From assembly GCA_026129135.1 (NCBI GenBank), contig JAHCIQ010000008.1, positions 62,001-126,000 of the forward strand: DNA of 64,000 nt, written 5' to 3'. This stretch comes from Cyanobacteria bacterium TGS_CYA1 (GTDB lineage: Bacteria > Cyanobacteriota > Vampirovibrionia > Obscuribacterales > Obscuribacteraceae). Position numbers and translations under genes: made by a program. Of the stretch, positions 61,530 through 64,000 are shown piece by piece. Each line of letters opens with the position of its first letter. Position 1 is the first letter of the stretch. The notes below the pieces were generated by a model. The model was not told the DNA's origin, ran no database searches, and saw nothing but the letters and a program-made list of their open reading frames with translations.

Positions 61530-62969
61530 TTGACAGCCAAGAAAGAGAATCTAGACCCCAAGAAATTGATTTTTCCCATGAGCTTTTTATGGGGAGCAAG
61601 TGCTTCGCATTTTCAAACTGAGGGTTACGGGCAAGAAGCTGAATTGGGTTTGTCTGATTGGTCCAACTGGTCGCACAAGCCTGGAAATATCGCTGATGGC
61701 TCTGTGGCAGACAAAGCTTCTGAATTCTATGACCGCTTTGATACTGATATTAATATTCTCAACGCGCTCAATTTGAACGCTTTCAGAACAAGCGTGAACT
61801 GGGCTGCTCTTTTGCCCGATTCGCCTGAAAAAGGATCGAAACGTACAGCAAATCCAAAACTTTTAGAATATTACAAAAGAGTTTTGTCCAGTCTGCAAGA
61901 TTCAGGTATTAAAACCTTTCTGACTTTGTTTCATTTTGCATTGCCAAGCTGGCTTGCAGATGAAGGTGGTTGGCTCAGCCCCAGAGCCGTGGATGAATTC
62001 AAGTTCTTCACCGAGATTCTGGCTGAGGAAATTGGCGAATATGTCGATTTCTGGAATACCGTAAACGAGCCGATGGTCTATGTTTATCAGGGATATGTAA
62101 GCGGCTACTGGCCACCAGGGCAAAAGTGCAATTACTATAATGCTTTTGCTGCGGTGCGCAATTTACTGTCTGCCCATGCAGAGTCCTATCAGGTTTTGAA
62201 GTCAGAGTGTCCGCACAGTCCTGTATCTTTCGCCAATCATTGGAGACCATTCATTCCTCTGCGCATCTGGAATCCCTTTGATCACATGGTCTGTTATTTT
62301 AGAGATCGCGTTTTCAATCACCTTTTTCCATACAGCATAAGCACAGGTCATTTCGAGCTTCCTGTACCGCTTTCTCATATGCAAGAATTTCGCAGTTTGA
62401 ATGGCGAAATCAAAAATCTGAAAGACAGCATGGATTATCTGGCGGTAAATTATTACACGCGAGAATTTTCGCTATTTCAGCCGAGTTGGCCTCCTGATTT
62501 TTTCGGACGTCAGGCAGAAGAGTCCTTCCTCAAAGTCTCTGACATGGGATGGGAAGTTTATCCCGAAGGAATGTATAAAGTTCTGGTCAAAGATATCGCG
62601 CCATATCGCTTCGATTCGAATATGAACGAGCGACCGGTCGTCATTACCGAGAATGGCTATGCGCAGAACTTTTCGCCCGACATGAACGATGGAGAATGGT
62701 CACTCGAAGACCATGAGAGAGTTGATTATCTGGTATCTCATTTGATATCGGTGCATAAAGCAATCCAGGCTGGAGTAAAAGTAATCGGCTATTTACACTG
62801 GTCGCTTACCGACAATTTCGAGTGGGCGGAGGGGCTTACGCCTCGTTTTGGATTGGTGCGTGTTACCTATGCTGACCAAACCCGTTCGTTGCGCAAAAGT
62901 GCTATTGAGTATGCCAAAATTGTAAAAGACAATTCGATTCCGGTTTCGTTTCAGTTGAAAGAAAGTTGA
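61530..62969 (+). CDS. Glycoside hydrolase family 1 (beta-glucosidase type)
   Basis: A 479-residue GH1 enzyme. The N-terminal signature FLWGASASHFQTEG, the acid/base Glu in FWNTVNEPMVYVYQGYV (about 179), the nucleophile Glu in VVITENGYAQN (about 374) and the aglycone-site WSLTDNFEWAEGLTPRFGL are all intact. It is a cytoplasmic retaining beta-glycosidase. The start is TTG at 61530 without a clear ribosome-binding site; ATG at 61578 would cut into the fold. dsbD follows after 6 bases. With the sugar porter it points to use of oligosaccharides. Confidence 0.92.
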   Translation: MTAKKENLDPKKLIFPMSFLWGASASHFQTEGYGQEAELGLSDWSNWSHKPGNIADGSVADKASEFYDRFDTDINILNALNLNAFRTSVNWAALLPDSPEKGSKRTANPKLLEYYKRVLSSLQDSGIKTFLTLFHFALPSWLADEGGWLSPRAVDEFKFFTEILAEEIGEYVDFWNTVNEPMVYVYQGYVSGYWPPGQKCNYYNAFAAVRNLLSAHAESYQVLKSECPHSPVSFANHWRPFIPLRIWNPFDHMVCYFRDRVFNHLFPYSISTGHFELPVPLSHMQEFRSLNGEIKNLKDSMDYLAVNYYTREFSLFQPSWPPDFFGRQAEESFLKVSDMGWEVYPEGMYKVLVKDIAPYRFDSNMNERPVVITENGYAQNFSPDMNDGEWSLEDHERVDYLVSHLISVHKAIQAGVKVIGYLHWSLTDNFEWAEGLTPRFGLVRVTYADQTRSLRKSAIEYAKIVKDNSIPVSFQLKES

Positions 62970-62975
62970 GCCATA

Positions 62976-64000
62976 ATGGCAGCAAAAAAGTACAAAGCAA
63001 ACAACGCGTTATTATTGCTATCTTTGGTTTTCGTTTTGATTGCTGGTCAAAAAGGTTTTTGCCAGGATTCGAAAGTAAGCAGTACGAAAAGTTCTGTAAG
63101 CGGAAACAACACGAGCAGTTCGAAAAGCTCGATCAGTTCGAAAAGCTCGATCAGTTCGAAAAGCTCGATCAGTGCAAATCAAGGATCAGGCGACAGTCCA
63201 AATTTCGGGAGAAAACTGGTTCATGCAGAACTCGTTGCCAATCGTAAATCCATTCAGGCAGGCCAAGCTTTCATGGCTGGCGTCAAGTTCAAGATGGAGC
63301 CGGGCTGGCATATCTACTACAAAGACAGTGGTGATTCCGGAATGCCCACTCAAATCGAATGGATTTTACCCGAAGGTTTTTCGGCTGGACCTTTACTCTG
63401 GCAGGAGCCGAAGCATTTCGACGAAGAGGGAATCAAAACAAACGGTTATGTAGATTCTACTTTTATTGCAAGTCAAATCACTGTGCCAGCCGATTTAAAA
63501 GACCTCAAAACAGTCGATATCGAAGCTAAAGTAAAATGGCTTTCTTGCAAAGAATCTTGCATTCCAGGCAAAGACGAGTTGCATTTGACTCTTCTTCTGG
63601 GCCAAGAAATTCCCGATGAAACAAATGTACAGTTGTTTTCGAGCGTTGGTTATGTGCCCGGTGTCACCAGCAAGCAAGACAATACGAGTTTTCAGGCTGT
63701 GGCAAAGAGCGCAAGCGAGGGGACAGAACAAAATCCGCTCAACTATTTTTTGTTAGCCATGGTTGGAGGTTTCATCCTCAATTTCATGCCCTGCGTTCTG
63801 CCTGTAATAGCTATTAAAATATTGAGTTTTATGGAGCAGGCTGACGAAAGCCCTGCCCGAGTACGGCAGTTGGGGCTTGTTTTCAGCTCTGGCGTGATTT
63901 CGGCGTTTCTGGCGCTGGCACTGGTGGTGGTGGCAATCAGGGCAGCTGGAAATTCGGTCGGTTGGGGAACGCAATTTCAAAATCCTTTGTTCCTTATTGT
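62976..64000 (+). CDS. dsbD: Thiol:disulfide interchange protein DsbD (5' part, cut by window end)
   Basis: The first 341 residues of a protein that runs off the window. It starts with a signal peptide (NALLLLSLVFVLIAGQKGFC), then a Ser/Lys-rich repeat (about 40-70), then a DsbD alpha-type domain (GWHIYYKDSGDSGMPTQIEW, WLSCKESCIPGKDE with a C-x3-C pair) and the beginning of the membrane domain (GGFILNFMPCVLPVIAIKIL, with the redox Cys of the CVLP motif). It should pass electrons from cytoplasmic thioredoxin to the periplasm. It lies 6 bases after the GH1 stop. Confidence 0.88.
   Translation, partial: MAAKKYKANNALLLLSLVFVLIAGQKGFCQDSKVSSTKSSVSGNNTSSSKSSISSKSSISSKSSISANQGSGDSPNFGRKLVHAELVANRKSIQAGQAFMAGVKFKMEPGWHIYYKDSGDSGMPTQIEWILPEGFSAGPLLWQEPKHFDEEGIKTNGYVDSTFIASQITVPADLKDLKTVDIEAKVKWLSCKESCIPGKDELHLTLLLGQEIPDETNVQLFSSVGYVPGVTSKQDNTSFQAVAKSASEGTEQNPLNYFLLAMVGGFILNFMPCVLPVIAIKILSFMEQADESPARVRQLGLVFSSGVISAFLALALVVVAIRAAGNSVGWGTQFQNPLFLI
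63117..63170. repeat. Three tandem 18-bp repeats coding SSKSSI
   Basis: Three exact copies of AGTTCGAAAAGCTCGATC in frame in dsbD, coding for Ser-Ser-Lys-Ser-Ser-Ile units in the linker after the signal peptide. Perfect identity suggests a recent expansion. Confidence 0.95.

Noticed and set aside
1..64000. HIP1-type octamer (GCGATCGC) enrichment expected in many Cyanobacteria
   Set aside because: I saw no over-representation of this octamer in the window.

Overview
The window is a chromosomal segment of a free-living, heterotrophic bacterium with a moderate-GC, gene-dense genome. There is no phage, plasmid, rRNA operon, CRISPR array or complete insertion sequence. Several traits together suggest the non-photosynthetic sister lineage of Cyanobacteria (Melainabacteria/Vampirovibrionia, Obscuribacterales-like): many exported TPR proteins, frequent TTG starts behind good ribosome-binding sites, roadblock/LC7 and YqeG proteins, and HigA-like and transposase-like proteins carrying a DprA-type winged helix. 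This placement is an inference from gene content, not a search result.

Layout. 0-7 kb: an exported protein, an alkyltransferase-like (ATL) protein, a sugar-porter MFS transporter, and a small locus with PAP2 phosphatase and an HxlR regulator divergent from GNAT and DinB-like genes, with two matching inverted repeats between them. Then come trhO, a threonine/serine dehydratase and tRNA-Gly. 7-16 kb: hisC, a small gene with a strong terminator, a HigA-like regulator, an M15-type peptidase with short tandem repeats, hppD, two TPR proteins, a tusA-like gene with a Cys-rich partner, and a fumarase/aspartase homologue lacking its catalytic residues. 16-29 kb: tdk, small exported proteins, two large TPR proteins, RlpA-like protein, thiolase, ald-xthA, an SDR/DUF2867 oxidoreductase and a short UvrA. 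29-44 kb: a TPR protein next to mutS, a roadblock protein, uppS, yqeG, proline dehydrogenase with a hydrolase, ogt, and an LRR-DUF4240 protein.

44-54 kb holds tRNA-Lys and then a four-gene reductive pyrimidine-catabolism operon: class III aminotransferase, beta-ureidopropionase, PreT and PreA. The middle enzyme, dihydropyrimidinase, is not in the window. A Zn-ribbon/winged-helix protein, a PlsC-like acyltransferase and an ABC1/UbiB-like probable pseudokinase follow. 54-64 kb has a minus-strand operon joined by short overlaps (GT-C-like membrane protein, second membrane protein, AI-2E family transporter, TPR protein), then a family 1 beta-glycosidase and the start of dsbD.

The most unusual feature is a dispersed palindrome with the 20-base core CATATCCGTTAACGGATATG, often extended to 28-32 bp of perfect dyad symmetry. 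I found nine copies, seven of them between 42 and 62 kb. Six are intergenic, several of these in terminator positions. Three lie inside open reading frames (ogt and two membrane-protein genes) without breaking them. The copy in ogt is read in the one frame where the core would give a TAA stop, and its centre is altered so that the codon is TAT. This resembles the behaviour of the Rickettsia palindromic elements and is the best candidate here for something undescribed.
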